Source of the DNA: Campylobacter gastrosuis
GTDB taxonomy: Bacteria > Campylobacterota > Campylobacteria > Campylobacterales > Campylobacteraceae
NCBI RefSeq assembly: GCF_030249845.1
Contig: NZ_JANURM010000001.1
Span: 1-64,000, forward strand
DNA: 64,000 nucleotides
Direction of reading: 5' to 3'
The notes under the pieces are model-generated. The model did no database searches. It saw only the letters and a list, made by a program, of their open reading frames with translations, and was not told the origin of the DNA. A program made the translations under genes and the position numbers. Below, piece after piece: positions 53,722 through 63,022 of the stretch. Position 1 is the stretch's first letter. Every line of letters starts with the position of its first letter.

Positions 53722-56156
53722 CTTTTATCCTTTAAATATGTGCTAATTATTAATCTTGGCATTAAAACAAGGGCTGATAAAAGCATAAGTCCCATAACAA
53801 GGTCGGTTAAAAGCCCAAAGTAAATGGTCGGGATAAAGTTGCTAGTCATCATCACGCTAAATCCAAGCACAATGCCAAAGGACGTGTAATACATAGCATA
53901 GCCGATACTTGCGTGGCTGTTTTGTATGCTTTTTATGACGCCATTTGTGCGTCTTTCTTGCAAAAATCGGTGCGTGTAGTGGATAATATCATCAACCCCA
54001 ATGCCAAGGCTAATGGCTGCAATGGTAATACTCATCACATCAAGCGGTATGCCAAAAACACCCATAATGCCAAAAATCACGCAAAGTGGGACAAGGTTTG
54101 TCATAATTGCGATTGTTGCGATTTTTAAATCCCTAAAAATCAGGCAAAATAGCACAAAAAGCACCAAAACGCTAACGCCAAAGGTCTTAACCTGCGAGCT
54201 TACTAAATTTTGTAAAACATTATTATAAAGCACCATCATACCGGCGATTTGTATCTCTACGCCGTCATTTTGCGTTAAATTTTCAAGTCCGCTTTTTAGC
54301 TCTTTTAGAAATTTATCCCTACGCAAACGCTCATCGCTATCAACGACACGAAGCGAAAATCTAAGCTCATCATCGCTAACCATAACATAAGGGCTAAGCA
54401 AAATTTCTTTGTAATTTTCTGGTAGTTTCTCATACATAGCAGCTAGTAAAAAATCATCAACAACGCCGTTATTTAGCTCTTTTATGACCTTTATTAGAGT
54501 TGCTAGCGAGCTTACTTGACCTACGAAATTTTGCCCTGTTAGATAGTCGTGAATTTTCTCTGCTACACGCGTGTGATAGCTGTTAAACCAGTATTTGCTG
54601 TCGTTTTTATCGGCGTTAAACTCATCTTCAAACTCATCGCTAATTTCATCATTTTTCTCATCGGTTTTTTTAAATTTCACGATTATGTCAAGCGGGATTG
54701 TGCCACCAAGTTTATTATCAATAACCTCCATACCACGCCTAATTTCGGTATCTTTTTTAAAATATCCAATGAAGCTATTTTCAATTTTAATCTCCAAAAT
54801 GCCGTAAATTCCAAATAAAACTAGAACAAACGAGGCGGTATAAATTAGCCTTTTGTCGTTTATGGCAAAATTTGCGCATTTTTTTGTAAAGCTAAATTTA
54901 TCCTCAAAAGTGCGTTTTGGTGGGAGTTTTTTAAGCAGACAAACCACGCTTGAAAAGATGACAAACGCCAAAATAAGCGACACGCCAATGCCAGCACTCA
55001 TCATCAGTCCAAGCATTGAAACTGGCTTAATATCGGCACTCATTAGCGAAATAAAGCCAATAATAGTCGTAAAAATCGCCCAAAAAGATGGACTCGCCTT
55101 ATCAAGAAGCGTTAGATAAACGAGCTGTCGCTGCGAAAAATGCGGATATTTTATAAAAAATTCTCGGTAGCTAACGATTAAATGAATGACAACAGATATG
55201 CTAATAATTAGCACCAAAGAGATGAAATTTGATGAAATAACCGTGATCTCCCAGCCAAAAAAGCCAAAAAGCCCCATTGAAAAAAACACGCTTAAAACAC
55301 AGATAAAAATCGGCAGCAAAATCCAGCGAACCTGCCTAAAAAATAGCCACAAACTAAGTGCTAAAAGCAGAGCCACGCTCACGCCATAAGTGCTAATGTC
55401 GCTTTTTACAAAGCCGACCATATCATCAGCGATCATCATCGCACCGCCCAAAAATAGGGCGTTTTCTTCGCTGTTAAACTTAGCAAGCGTGGCTTTTATA
55501 GCGTCTAAATTTTTATGCTCTTTAAGCCTAAGAGCGTCCCTGTAAGCCTTAAATTCGCTCTTTATTTCTTCAAGTTTTTTTACTGCTGTGGCGTTATTTT
55601 CAAGCGTTAAAAGGTGGTTTCTTTCATCTAAGAGCTGGTTAAAACGCTCATCAGTCTTTAAATTTAACACGATTGCGGTTGTTTTTAAATCTTTGCTGAT
55701 TAAATTTTGGCTGTAAATCGGACTATTTTTTAGCTCATCTCGTGCTAAATTTTTATCAATATCAGCGTCTTTTAAGGTCGGCGTGTGATCAAGAATGGCT
55801 GAAATTCCGCCCTTTACACTCTTTAAAAGTGGGACGTTTAGGATAGAAATTACGTTATTTACAAGCTCGTTTTTGCCAAGCTCGCTGCTTAAATCATCTA
55901 TGAATTTTAGGCTCTCATCGCTTAAAATATCGCCCTTTGGCGTGTAGGCTACGACTAAGAAATTTGGCGATTTGTAACGCTGTGAAATTTCGCGCCAAGT
56001 GGCTAAATCCTTGTCGTTTTCAATTAAAAGCGTTTCGCTAGAAGCGTCTATTTCAAGTCTAGTCGCCCAGTAGCCAAAAAATAGGCTTAAAAAAAGCAGG
56101 GCAGTTAGGATAAATTTTGGGTAGGCGACTAAAAATTTAAATATCTTTTTAAGCAA
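53718..56156 (-). CDS. RND superfamily (MMPL/HpnN-like) exporter
   Basis: An 812-residue inner-membrane protein with about twelve segments: one near residue 20, two blocks of five to six (about 250-420 and 640-800), and two large periplasmic domains. Conserved acids lie in ISLGIGVDDIIHYTHRF. Such proteins move lipids or hydrophobic molecules. With mlaC and mlaA directly upstream, it probably takes part in phospholipid traffic at the outer membrane, as suggested for Cj1373. Confidence 0.88.
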   Translation of the reverse strand: MLKKIFKFLVAYPKFILTALLFLSLFFGYWATRLEIDASSETLLIENDKDLATWREISQRYKSPNFLVVAYTPKGDILSDESLKFIDDLSSELGKNELVNNVISILNVPLLKSVKGGISAILDHTPTLKDADIDKNLARDELKNSPIYSQNLISKDLKTTAIVLNLKTDERFNQLLDERNHLLTLENNATAVKKLEEIKSEFKAYRDALRLKEHKNLDAIKATLAKFNSEENALFLGGAMMIADDMVGFVKSDISTYGVSVALLLALSLWLFFRQVRWILLPIFICVLSVFFSMGLFGFFGWEITVISSNFISLVLIISISVVIHLIVSYREFFIKYPHFSQRQLVYLTLLDKASPSFWAIFTTIIGFISLMSADIKPVSMLGLMMSAGIGVSLILAFVIFSSVVCLLKKLPPKRTFEDKFSFTKKCANFAINDKRLIYTASFVLVLFGIYGILEIKIENSFIGYFKKDTEIRRGMEVIDNKLGGTIPLDIIVKFKKTDEKNDEISDEFEDEFNADKNDSKYWFNSYHTRVAEKIHDYLTGQNFVGQVSSLATLIKVIKELNNGVVDDFLLAAMYEKLPENYKEILLSPYVMVSDDELRFSLRVVDSDERLRRDKFLKELKSGLENLTQNDGVEIQIAGMMVLYNNVLQNLVSSQVKTFGVSVLVLFVLFCLIFRDLKIATIAIMTNLVPLCVIFGIMGVFGIPLDVMSITIAAISLGIGVDDIIHYTHRFLQERRTNGVIKSIQNSHASIGYAMYYTSFGIVLGFSVMMTSNFIPTIYFGLLTDLVMGLMLLSALVLMPRLIISTYLKDKR

Positions 56157-56157
56157 G

Positions 56158-56724
56158 TTAATTTTTCTCGTTTAGTTTTGCCATAAGTGTTGCAAAGTCC
56201 GCATTTTCAAGCATATCAGCAAACTGACTTCTATACGTTTGAATAATGCTAACGCCGATGATATCAATATCATAAATTAGCCAACCACGCTCTTTTGCAT
56301 CATAAAATTTATAGACAAAATCGTAGGTTTTATCGCCACTAACTAGCTCTCCGCTTAAAAAATAGCGATTTTTTTGTGGCTCGGTGGCGTTTTTGATGAT
56401 GATTTTTTCGCCAGAGTAGCTTTTGATTTTATCAATGTAAGAATTTTTAAGTCTTATCTCAAACGCCTTGCTAAACTGCTCTTGCTCGCTTTGGCTTAGG
56501 TTGTTAAAGCGTTTTGCTAGGCTGATTTTTGCCATTTGTTTGTAGTCAAAAAGTGGGTCAAAAATCGCAAAAAGGCGGTTTAATTTTGCATTTTCATCTA
56601 AATTTTTGTCATCTAAAAGCGTTAAGGCCTCGTTTGTCTTGCTCTCTACAACGCCCTTTATTTCGTCTTTGTTAATGCCAAAAGCAAACGAAAATAGCAT
56701 TAAAATCGCTAAAAAAATTCTCAT
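56158..56724 (-). CDS. mlaC: MlaC/Ttg2D family periplasmic lipid-binding protein
   Basis: A 188-residue protein with a signal peptide ending near FAFGINKDE. The mature part contains DPLFDYKQMAKISLAKRFNNLSQSEQEQF and WLIYDIDIIGVSIIQTYRSQF, both typical of MlaC. It shuttles phospholipid between MlaA and an inner-membrane partner. No mlaFEDB genes are here; the RND exporter follows one base later. Confidence 0.92.
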   Translation of the reverse strand: MRIFLAILMLFSFAFGINKDEIKGVVESKTNEALTLLDDKNLDENAKLNRLFAIFDPLFDYKQMAKISLAKRFNNLSQSEQEQFSKAFEIRLKNSYIDKIKSYSGEKIIIKNATEPQKNRYFLSGELVSGDKTYDFVYKFYDAKERGWLIYDIDIIGVSIIQTYRSQFADMLENADFATLMAKLNEKN

Positions 56725-56726
56725 TA

Positions 56727-57431
56727 CTACTCCTTAATAAGTCGCTCACGCCTTTGTTCGTAGGCGTCACGTAAAAATGGATACAAATCAACAGCGTCTT
56801 TTTTTAAATTTTTATACATATCTGGATTAAGCGAGAGTTTATTGCCCTCTTCGTAGCTTTTTAGGGCTAGTTCGGCTGATGTTGGATCAACGTAACTTAG
56901 CGGTTTTGCAAAGTAATCTCCGCTCATACCGACAAGATCCCTTAAATTTGAAGGTCCAAAAAATGGTAAAACTATGTGAAATCCGCTCCCAACGCCCCAA
57001 TATCCAAGCGTCTGCCCCAAATCTTCATCGTGGCGTGGTATGTTGTAATATTTTGTTGCAACGTCGCTAATGCCTGCAAATCCGACAATTGTATTTGCAA
57101 TAAAACGAAGCGTCTCATCGCCAGCGGCTCTAAATTTTAGCTGTAAAAGGTTGTTAATTAGCCTAACTGGGTATAAAAGATTATCAAAAAAATTGCCAAC
57201 GGCACTTCTGCCCTCTTCTGGCATAACGTATCTATAACCACTCACAACGGGGTCTAGGACATTTTTAAACATAAAATCGTTAAAACTTGTCATCGCTCTA
57301 TTGTAGCCACTAAGTGGGTCAAAAACCTCGCTCGTGCTTTTAAACTCGCTCTCAAATTCATCACTCTCATCGGCTGTTTGCGTGGCAAAAGTGAGTGAAA
57401 ATGCAAGCAGTAAAACGGATAAAAATTTCAT
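56727..57431 (-). CDS. mlaA: MlaA (VacJ) family outer-membrane phospholipid protein
   Basis: A 234-residue protein. FDPLSGYNRAMTSFNDFMFKNVLDPV and LGYWGVGSGFHIVLPFFGPSNLRD are strong MlaA signatures. The N-terminus is a signal peptide, but no lipobox cysteine is visible (LTFATQTADE), whereas E. coli MlaA is a lipoprotein. It heads the mlaA-mlaC-RND-metQ operon. Confidence 0.93.
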   Translation of the reverse strand: MKFLSVLLLAFSLTFATQTADESDEFESEFKSTSEVFDPLSGYNRAMTSFNDFMFKNVLDPVVSGYRYVMPEEGRSAVGNFFDNLLYPVRLINNLLQLKFRAAGDETLRFIANTIVGFAGISDVATKYYNIPRHDEDLGQTLGYWGVGSGFHIVLPFFGPSNLRDLVGMSGDYFAKPLSYVDPTSAELALKSYEEGNKLSLNPDMYKNLKKDAVDLYPFLRDAYEQRRERLIKE

Positions 57432-57508
57432 CTAGTCCTCATAAAATAAAAGCCTGATTTTATCTTTTTTAAACTTAAAAAATTTAAAATTTTAAGGATT
57501 TTTATATA

Positions 57509-57524
57509 TATAATTTATTATACT
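57509..57524. promoter_or_regulatory. Overlapping divergent -10 elements, modE side and mlaA side
   Basis: Plus strand: TATAAT at 57509-57514 and TATACT at 57519-57524. Minus strand: TATAAT at 57522-57517. The sequence is partly palindromic, so a regulator binding here could affect both operons. ModE autoregulation is possible; no clear ModE box is seen. Confidence 0.4.
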
Positions 57525-57568
57525 TTACAAAATTATTTTTAAACACGATGCGATTTTAAGGGGAGAAA

Positions 57569-58354
57569 ATGAAGGCTGATGTAAATTTAGAGCTATTTTT
57601 AGGGAGTGGCGTAATGGTGCTAAAAAAGCACATTGAGCTTTTAAAGGCGGTTGATGAGACAAAAAGCATTACAAAAGCGGCACAGGCTGTTGGGATTTCG
57701 TATAAAAATGCGTGGGATAGCCTTGATATTTTAAACAACAAGAGCGACCTACCACTCATTTCAAGGGCTAGTGGCAATAAAAAAAATAGTGGCTCAGAAC
57801 TAACTCAATACGGCAAAAAAATGATAGAAATTTATGAGAATTTACTGCAAAATCAGCGTGAATTTTTAAACAAAATGTGCGTGGATTTAGAAATTTCAAC
57901 AGATCAAATTGTAAATTTTTCACGACTCGGACTTAATTTAAGTGCTAGAAACCAGCTAAACTGCGAGATTGTAGCCATTAAATCGGGTGCTGTTAGCTCA
58001 ACAATTAGTGCAAAATTAAACAACGGCAAAATTTTAAACGCAACAATCACACTTGAAAGCGAAAAATCGCTAAATTTAGCCGTTGGCAAAAGGGTTGTTT
58101 TTATCTTTAAAGCCCCTGCTGTAATGCTCTCAAATTTTAGCGATGAGCTAAAAATCAGCGAAGAAAACGAGCTTTCTTGCGAGGTCATCTCGGTAAAAGT
58201 AGGTGCTGTAAATGCCGAGGTCGTGCTATCTTTAAACGAAAATCAAACGATAAGTTCAATCATCACAAAAGAGAGCGTGATGAGCCTAAAAATCGGTGTT
58301 GGTGATAGATTAAAAGCGATAGTAAAATCATCTGATATCATTATAGGAGTTTAA
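57569..58354 (+). CDS. modE: ModE-type molybdate-responsive regulator
   Basis: A 261-residue regulator. The N-terminal winged helix has AVDETKSITKAAQAVGISYKNAWDSLDILNN (recognition helix region, about 30-60). Two TOBE/MOP domains follow at about 128-190 and 196-260 (starting RLGLNLSARNQLNCEIVAIKSGAVSS and ENELSCEVISVKVGAV), which bind molybdate. It starts at ATG 57569 behind AAGGGGAG and is one base from modA. Confidence 0.92.
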   Translation: MKADVNLELFLGSGVMVLKKHIELLKAVDETKSITKAAQAVGISYKNAWDSLDILNNKSDLPLISRASGNKKNSGSELTQYGKKMIEIYENLLQNQREFLNKMCVDLEISTDQIVNFSRLGLNLSARNQLNCEIVAIKSGAVSSTISAKLNNGKILNATITLESEKSLNLAVGKRVVFIFKAPAVMLSNFSDELKISEENELSCEVISVKVGAVNAEVVLSLNENQTISSIITKESVMSLKIGVGDRLKAIVKSSDIIIGV

Positions 58355-59098
58355 ATGAAAAAGGCGTTTTTTGCACTAGCAGTTAGTGCGGTTTTGGCTT
58401 TTGGTGGCGATGTTGTCGTATTTGCAGCGGCAAACACGACTTATGCATTTTCTAAATTGATTAAAAAATTTAATCAAACAAATCCGGATACAAAAATCAG
58501 CCTAAGTCTTGGTGCTAGCGGTGGGCTTACCACGCAAATTCAAAACGGCGCACCAGCAGATATTTTTATGGCAGCTGATATGGGTTTTACACAAAAGGTC
58601 TATGATGCTGGATTTGCAGTGACTAGCCCAGTTATTTACGCACAGGGCGCACTTGCGATTTTTAGCATTAGGGACGTTAGGCTTGATGAGAATTTAAGCG
58701 AACTTGTGGGCTTAAAGTCAATCTCAATTGCAAATCCAACAACAGCACCTTATGGCAAGGCAAGCATTGAGGCGTTAAAAAATGCAAATTTATTTGAAAA
58801 AGTAGAAAAAAACATAGTCTATACACAAAAAATTTCAGAGACACTCTCACAAGCTCTAAGTGCTGCTGATGTCGGTTTTATCGCTGGTAGTGCGTTGTTT
58901 GATGAGAAAATGGCAAAGTATAAATTGGGCAAAAATTACGTTTTTGTAAATCCAGCGCTTTACACGCCAATTGACCAAGGTATCGTGCTTTTAAAAAGAG
59001 CAGAAAATAACGCTGAGGCAAGGGCGTTTTACGATTTTATTTTAAGCGATAACGCAAAGGCGATTTTTAGAGAATTTGGATACAACACACCAAAATGA
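58355..59098 (+). CDS. modA: Molybdate-binding periplasmic protein
   Basis: A 247-residue substrate-binding protein with a signal peptide ending near LAFGGDVV. The ligand motifs are VFAAANTTYAFSKLI (oxyanion serine-type loop) and SLGASGGLTTQIQNGAPADIFMAAD. It delivers molybdate or tungstate to ModBC. The stop overlaps the TOBE gene start (ATGA). Confidence 0.95.
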   Translation: MKKAFFALAVSAVLAFGGDVVVFAAANTTYAFSKLIKKFNQTNPDTKISLSLGASGGLTTQIQNGAPADIFMAADMGFTQKVYDAGFAVTSPVIYAQGALAIFSIRDVRLDENLSELVGLKSISIANPTTAPYGKASIEALKNANLFEKVEKNIVYTQKISETLSQALSAADVGFIAGSALFDEKMAKYKLGKNYVFVNPALYTPIDQGIVLLKRAENNAEARAFYDFILSDNAKAIFREFGYNTPK

Positions 59099-59481
59099 TA
59101 AGGGCAAAAGTCAGCGAAATTTCAAGCTCAAACTACGTAAGCCACGTGCGTTTTAGGCTTGACGAGATTAGTTTTTCAATGCTTAGTCTTGAAAATTTAA
59201 GCCTAAATGTCGGCGATGAGGTGATTTTAGGCTTTAAAAGCTCAGATGTTAGCATCGCTACTTCTAAACTAGCCGATTTTTCGGTGCAAAACGCATTAGA
59301 GTGCAAGATAAAAGCCCTAAAAATGGGTAAAATTTTAACGACGATTTTGCTAGATTTTAGGGGTTTTGAGTTTGAGAGTTTAATCTCAACAAGCTCGGCA
59401 AAAGCTCTAAATTTAGCACCAAACCAGCAGGTTTTTGCCTACATTAAATCCACTTCAATTTTTATAAGTGAAATTTTATGA
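59095..59481 (+). CDS. TOBE-domain molybdopterin-binding-like protein (Cj0302-like)
   Basis: A 128-residue protein made of two MOP/TOBE-like units (about 1-62 and 65-128; for example LGFKSSDVSIATS and the repeat-like FAYIKSTSIFISEIL). It probably binds molybdate inside the cell as a store or sensor. It overlaps modA by 4 bases and modC by 4. In C. jejuni modB follows at this point; here modC does. Confidence 0.85.
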   Translation: MIRAKVSEISSSNYVSHVRFRLDEISFSMLSLENLSLNVGDEVILGFKSSDVSIATSKLADFSVQNALECKIKALKMGKILTTILLDFRGFEFESLISTSSAKALNLAPNQQVFAYIKSTSIFISEIL

Positions 59482-60329
59482 TTGAGGTTTGCGTGAAAAA
59501 AGAGCTAAATGGCTCGGCTGGTAGGTTTTTGCTTGACGTTGATTTTAGGATAAATCGTGGCGATTTTGTCTGTATTTACGGCAAAAGTGGCAGCGGTAAA
59601 ACCACGATTTTACGGCTACTTGCTGGGTTTGAAAGGGCTAGTAGCGGATTTATAAAAGTCGGCGATAAATTTTTTTGTAACGAGAAATTTTCACTTGCCC
59701 CACAAAGGCGAAATATTGGATTTTTGTTTCAAGATTATGCCCTTTTTGATAATATGAACGTGTTAAAAAACCTGCTTTTTGCCAAAAATGATAGCCGTTT
59801 GGCAGATAAATTTCTTGACATTATGGATTTAAATGCACTTAAAAATGCCAAAATTTCTGAGCTTTCAGGCGGTCAAAAACAGCGTGTGGCACTAGCTAGG
59901 GCTTTGATGAGAAGCCCTGAAATTCTGCTTCTTGATGAGCCGTTAAGTGCGGTTGATCTTAGTATGAGAGAGCGTTTGCAAGATTATTTACTTAAAATTC
60001 ACACCGAGCTAAAAATCACGACAATCATCGTAAGCCACGATATTAGCGAGATTTATAAGTTAGCTTCGCTTGTTTTTGTGCTAAATGAGGGCAAAATTTC
60101 TGATATTGCCACGCCAAAGGAGCTGTTTTTAAAACAGCGTGGCTCGCAAAAACTGGCATTTAACGCCAAAATTTTAGAATTAACGCAAGATGATGGCGTT
60201 TTTATCGCTCTTGTTTTGGTATCAAATCAGCTTTGCAAGGTCGTTTTAAGTAGCATTGAAGCTAGAAATTTCAAGGTCGGCGACGAGGTCATTTTAAGCA
60301 CTAAGGCGTTTGGGGTTAGTATTAGTTAA
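59478..60329 (+). CDS. modC: Molybdate ABC transporter ATP-binding protein
   Basis: A 283-residue ATPase: Walker A IYGKSGSGKTTILRLLAG, Q-loop GFLFQDYALFDNM, signature LSGGQKQRVALARAL, Walker B ILLLDEPLSAVD and H-loop VSHDISEIY. A C-terminal TOBE-type region (about 230-283) is shorter than in E. coli ModC. It needs the ModB permease, encoded at 50013-50669. Confidence 0.94.
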   Translation: MIEVCVKKELNGSAGRFLLDVDFRINRGDFVCIYGKSGSGKTTILRLLAGFERASSGFIKVGDKFFCNEKFSLAPQRRNIGFLFQDYALFDNMNVLKNLLFAKNDSRLADKFLDIMDLNALKNAKISELSGGQKQRVALARALMRSPEILLLDEPLSAVDLSMRERLQDYLLKIHTELKITTIIVSHDISEIYKLASLVFVLNEGKISDIATPKELFLKQRGSQKLAFNAKILELTQDDGVFIALVLVSNQLCKVVLSSIEARNFKVGDEVILSTKAFGVSIS

Positions 60330-60348
60330 AAAATAATTAAAATTTTTA

Positions 60349-60354
60349 TATAAT
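60349..60354 (+). promoter_or_regulatory. -10 element of the DUF2920 gene
   Basis: TATAAT in TATATAAT, 21 bases before ATG 60375, with AAAGGGGC as ribosome site. Confidence 0.5.
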
Positions 60355-60374
60355 TAGCAAACAAAGGGGCAAGA

Positions 60375-61619
60375 ATGTTAATTAATAGAGATTTTGAGAT
60401 TTCATCGTGCGATGATTACGAGTTAAAAATCAGGCGAGATTCGCTTTTGAAATTTCGCATAACTCACGATGATACTAGGCAGATTAAGGCACTTTTATTT
60501 ATCACGCCGGGGCTTGGCGGGGACGCTGATAGTAACTACAAAGATAATCTAGCCGGTTTTGTCGCTTCAAACTACGATGTGGGCGTTGTTAGCGTTAATT
60601 ATCACTGCATTGGCAATCGCCCGCAAGTTGGCGCTGGTATCGCTTTTGATGAGTTTGATTGTAAAATTTTAAAACAAAGGTGCGATGAGGTTGGCATTTG
60701 GCTTGATGAGCGAATTTTTAGTGCGTTAAACGACCCAGTAAATGCAAAAAATCTGCTCTTTTATCTTGATGAGGAGCTTAGCATTAAAAAGCGTCAAAAT
60801 GCCCTAAATGACGACTTTTTGTTAAGAATTTCAATGTCGGTTTATCCAACAAACGGCGAGTATCAAAATTTTGGCGTAATGCAAGGACTTGACCTTTTAA
60901 ACGCCCTGCTTTTTATCAGAAAAAATGTCAATTTTAGCCAAAATGGGGGGGGGTGCGGCGAAATTCCAGCCGTGCTTTTAGGTAGCTCTCACGGCGCTTA
61001 TGTTTCGTATATGGCTGCTAAAATGGCTCCGTGGCTAGTTAGTGGTGTGATTGATAATAGTGCTTATGCGGTTTTGCCGTGGCAGAGCATTGGTTTTGGC
61101 AAGGAGATTGATTACATTAAGTATCCGTGTGCGGCGTTAAAGGGGAATTTTAATCACATTATGGGCTATTTTTTTGATAAAACCCACTGGACGCTAAATC
61201 CAAAATCGCCCCATTATTTTAGCGAATCGGCTGAGAAAATCAGGGATATTTACGAGCCAGAACACCTAAAAGAGATGGCAAAATATAATAAACCAATTTT
61301 TGTCAGCTATCACTGCAATAACGATTTTATCGCACCTTTTGAGCATAAGGTGGCACTTTTTAATGAGCTTAAAAATCTTGGCTATGACGCCACGCTTTAC
61401 GCAATTACCGATGAAAATCAAGTTGATGGTAAATTCATAAAAAAGCTAGAACACGGGATGGATATGTCTTTAAAAACATTAATTAAACGTGAATTAAACA
61501 AAATGCTTGATAAAATCAGCCAAAATACCCAAAATAAAAGGCAAATTAGCTATAAAAGTGCAGGTAAAATTTATAAATTTTATGAACAAAATGATAAAAT
61601 TTTACTAGATTTAATCTAG
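60375..61619 (+). CDS. DUF2920 (617-family) alpha/beta-hydrolase-like protein, phase-variable, ON
   Basis: A 414-residue protein of the Campylobacter 617 family (Cj1305c, Cj1306c, Cj1310c type) from flagellar glycosylation loci. [17 protein letters not shown] resembles an oxyanion strand, and [16 protein letters not shown] is a nucleophile elbow (GSSHG), so a hydrolase or acyltransferase fold is likely. A G9 tract (60945-60953) codes GGG in SQNGGGCGE just before the elbow; at this length the frame is open to the end. It lies 53 kb from the flagellar-type module at 1750-7487. It converges on the next gene with a 9-base overlap. Confidence 0.88.
   Translation: MLINRDFEISSCDDYELKIRRDSLLKFRITHDDTRQIKALLFITPGLGGDADSNYKDNLAGFVASNYDVGVVSVNYHCIGNRPQVGAGIAFDEFDCKILKQRCDEVGIWLDERIFSALNDPVNAKNLLFYLDEELSIKKRQNALNDDFLLRISMSVYPTNGEYQNFGVMQGLDLLNALLFIRKNVNFSQNGGGCGEIPAVLLGSSHGAYVSYMAAKMAPWLVSGVIDNSAYAVLPWQSIGFGKEIDYIKYPCAALKGNFNHIMGYFFDKTHWTLNPKSPHYFSESAEKIRDIYEPEHLKEMAKYNKPIFVSYHCNNDFIAPFEHKVALFNELKNLGYDATLYAITDENQVDGKFIKKLEHGMDMSLKTLIKRELNKMLDKISQNTQNKRQISYKSAGKIYKFYEQNDKILLDLI
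60945..60953 (+). repeat. Poly-G tract 5 (G9), within the DUF2920 gene
   Basis: Nine Gs, flanks ccaaaAT-G9-TGCGGCGA; in frame as sequenced. Change by one would truncate the protein before its putative catalytic elbow. Confidence 0.9.
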
Positions 61620-62165
61620 CTTTTTTATCACTTTTGCTGGGACGCCACCAACGATTACGTTTGGTGCTACGTCGCTATTTACGACCGCTCCGGCTGCGAT
61701 TATGGCGTTATCGCCGATTGTTACGCCGGGTAAAATTGTCGCATTTGCACCAATCCAAACGTTGTTACCAATTGTAACAGGCTTTGCGATTGCGGTGTGT
61801 TTTAGTCGTGAATTTGGCGAAGTTGGGTGGGTTACGCTTGTGATTATCACATTTGGTGCTATCATACAATCGTTACCAATCGTAACACTTGCGACGTCTA
61901 GGATCGTAACATTATAATTTGATAAAAAATTATCGCCAACGCTGATATTTAAGCCATAATCGCAGTAAAATGGCTGGGCTACGCTCGGATTTTTACCGAC
62001 CTTGCCAAAAAGCTTTTTTAACGCCTTTTTATAAGCCTTTTTATCGCTCGCGTCGGTTTTGTTAAACTTCGCACAAAGCCCAACGGCACGTGCTTTTCTA
62101 GCTGCCACGCCACAATCGTAAAAGCAAAATTCCAAGCCATTTTCTAGCTTATCAACCTCTGTCAT
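61611..62165 (-). CDS. Sugar O-acetyltransferase (LacA/NodL/Maa type)
   Basis: A 184-residue hexapeptide-repeat enzyme. The short N-terminal helical part is followed by the beta-helix: [36 protein letters not shown], with TSVTHPTSP giving the catalytic-site histidine, and [31 protein letters not shown] start at ATG 62165 ([10 protein letters not shown]) behind AAAGGAG; the longer frame from 62204 overlaps the upstream gene. Substrate sugar unknown. Confidence 0.9.
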   Translation of the reverse strand: MTEVDKLENGLEFCFYDCGVAARKARAVGLCAKFNKTDASDKKAYKKALKKLFGKVGKNPSVAQPFYCDYGLNISVGDNFLSNYNVTILDVASVTIGNDCMIAPNVIITSVTHPTSPNSRLKHTAIAKPVTIGNNVWIGANATILPGVTIGDNAIIAAGAVVNSDVAPNVIVGGVPAKVIKKLD

Positions 62166-62166
62166 C

Positions 62167-62574
62167 TTAACTCCTTTGCCATAAAATTTTTGTGCCAAAA
62201 CCAAGTGTGTTGTCTGTAAATTTTATACTTTTTAATAAAATTTTATAAATTTTAGCATTCATTGATTTGGCAAAAACAAAGCGTTTAAAATAATTTTCTA
62301 CATCTTCTGCCACGCTTATTGTGCCGTTAAACTGAACGCCTCTAATTTTACCAACAATTAGCGTATTTAAGGCGATCGTGCCTGAAATTTCAGGGCGATT
62401 TTTTATCGCTTTAATATGCTCTGTGCTCTCATCGCTTGCGATAAAAAGTGAAATTTCATCGCTATTAAATGCGTAAAATGCACTAAATGCGTGCGGTGTG
62501 CCATCATCTTTGATGACGCAAATTGAGGCTAAATGCTCTTTTTTTATAAATTTTAAAATTCTCTCATCAAGCAT
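62167..62574 (-). CDS. Pyridoxamine 5'-phosphate oxidase-fold protein (YhbP-like)
   Basis: A 135-residue split-barrel flavin-binding-type protein. [31 protein letters not shown] and [23 protein letters not shown] match the fold. It is much shorter than PdxH (about 215) and lacks its C-terminal part, so it is not the vitamin B6 enzyme. Function unknown. It overlaps the DUF1294-like gene by 8 bases. Confidence 0.8.
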   Translation of the reverse strand: MLDERILKFIKKEHLASICVIKDDGTPHAFSAFYAFNSDEISLFIASDESTEHIKAIKNRPEISGTIALNTLIVGKIRGVQFNGTISVAEDVENYFKRFVFAKSMNAKIYKILLKSIKFTDNTLGFGTKILWQRS

Positions 62575-62941
62575 TTAAAAACTCTTTTAAAAAGCTTGAA
62601 ATTTCAGCGAAATTTAGCCATAAAATCGCCGTTAAAATCAGCCAAAAAGCACTTAAAAAAATTTGGATTAGTAAAAATTTAGAGCTAAAATTTCTAAAAA
62701 TCATCATCGCAAAAAGTGAGCCAAAAATTCCACCAATTAGCGAAAAGTAATGGATTGAGTTTTCTTTTACAAAATTTGGCAATAACGCCTTAAAATAGAG
62801 CGAAAGCATAATAAAACTAAGCAAATTTGCTAGGCAAAAATAGAAAAAAACGACTGGAATTTGTGTGTAAAATCTATTTAAAATAAAGCTTAAAATCGTG
62901 ATAAAAAATAGCAAAAAGACCCGAATGCCAAAGCAACACAT
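62567..62941 (-). CDS. DUF1294-like membrane protein
   Basis: A 124-residue protein with four hydrophobic segments (about 5-24, 28-50, 62-84, 88-110). ENSIHYFSLIGGIFGSLFAMMIFRN resembles the DUF1294 core (LLALLGGxPGALLAxxLFRHK). The basic/aromatic residues of the consensus are only partly kept. Function unknown. Confidence 0.65.
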   Translation of the reverse strand: MCCFGIRVFLLFFITILSFILNRFYTQIPVVFFYFCLANLLSFIMLSLYFKALLPNFVKENSIHYFSLIGGIFGSLFAMMIFRNFSSKFLLIQIFLSAFWLILTAILWLNFAEISSFLKEFLNA

Positions 62942-63022
62942 AGCTAACCTTTAAAATTTTTGCGATTTTAGCCTAAAAACTCTTAAAAATTTGCCGATTT
63001 GGCAAAAATCAAAGGAGAAAAA

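Noticed and set aside
62167..62574. pdxH, pyridoxamine phosphate oxidase
   Set aside because: Only 135 residues and lacking the C-terminal PdxH region; better described as a YhbP-like flavin-fold protein.
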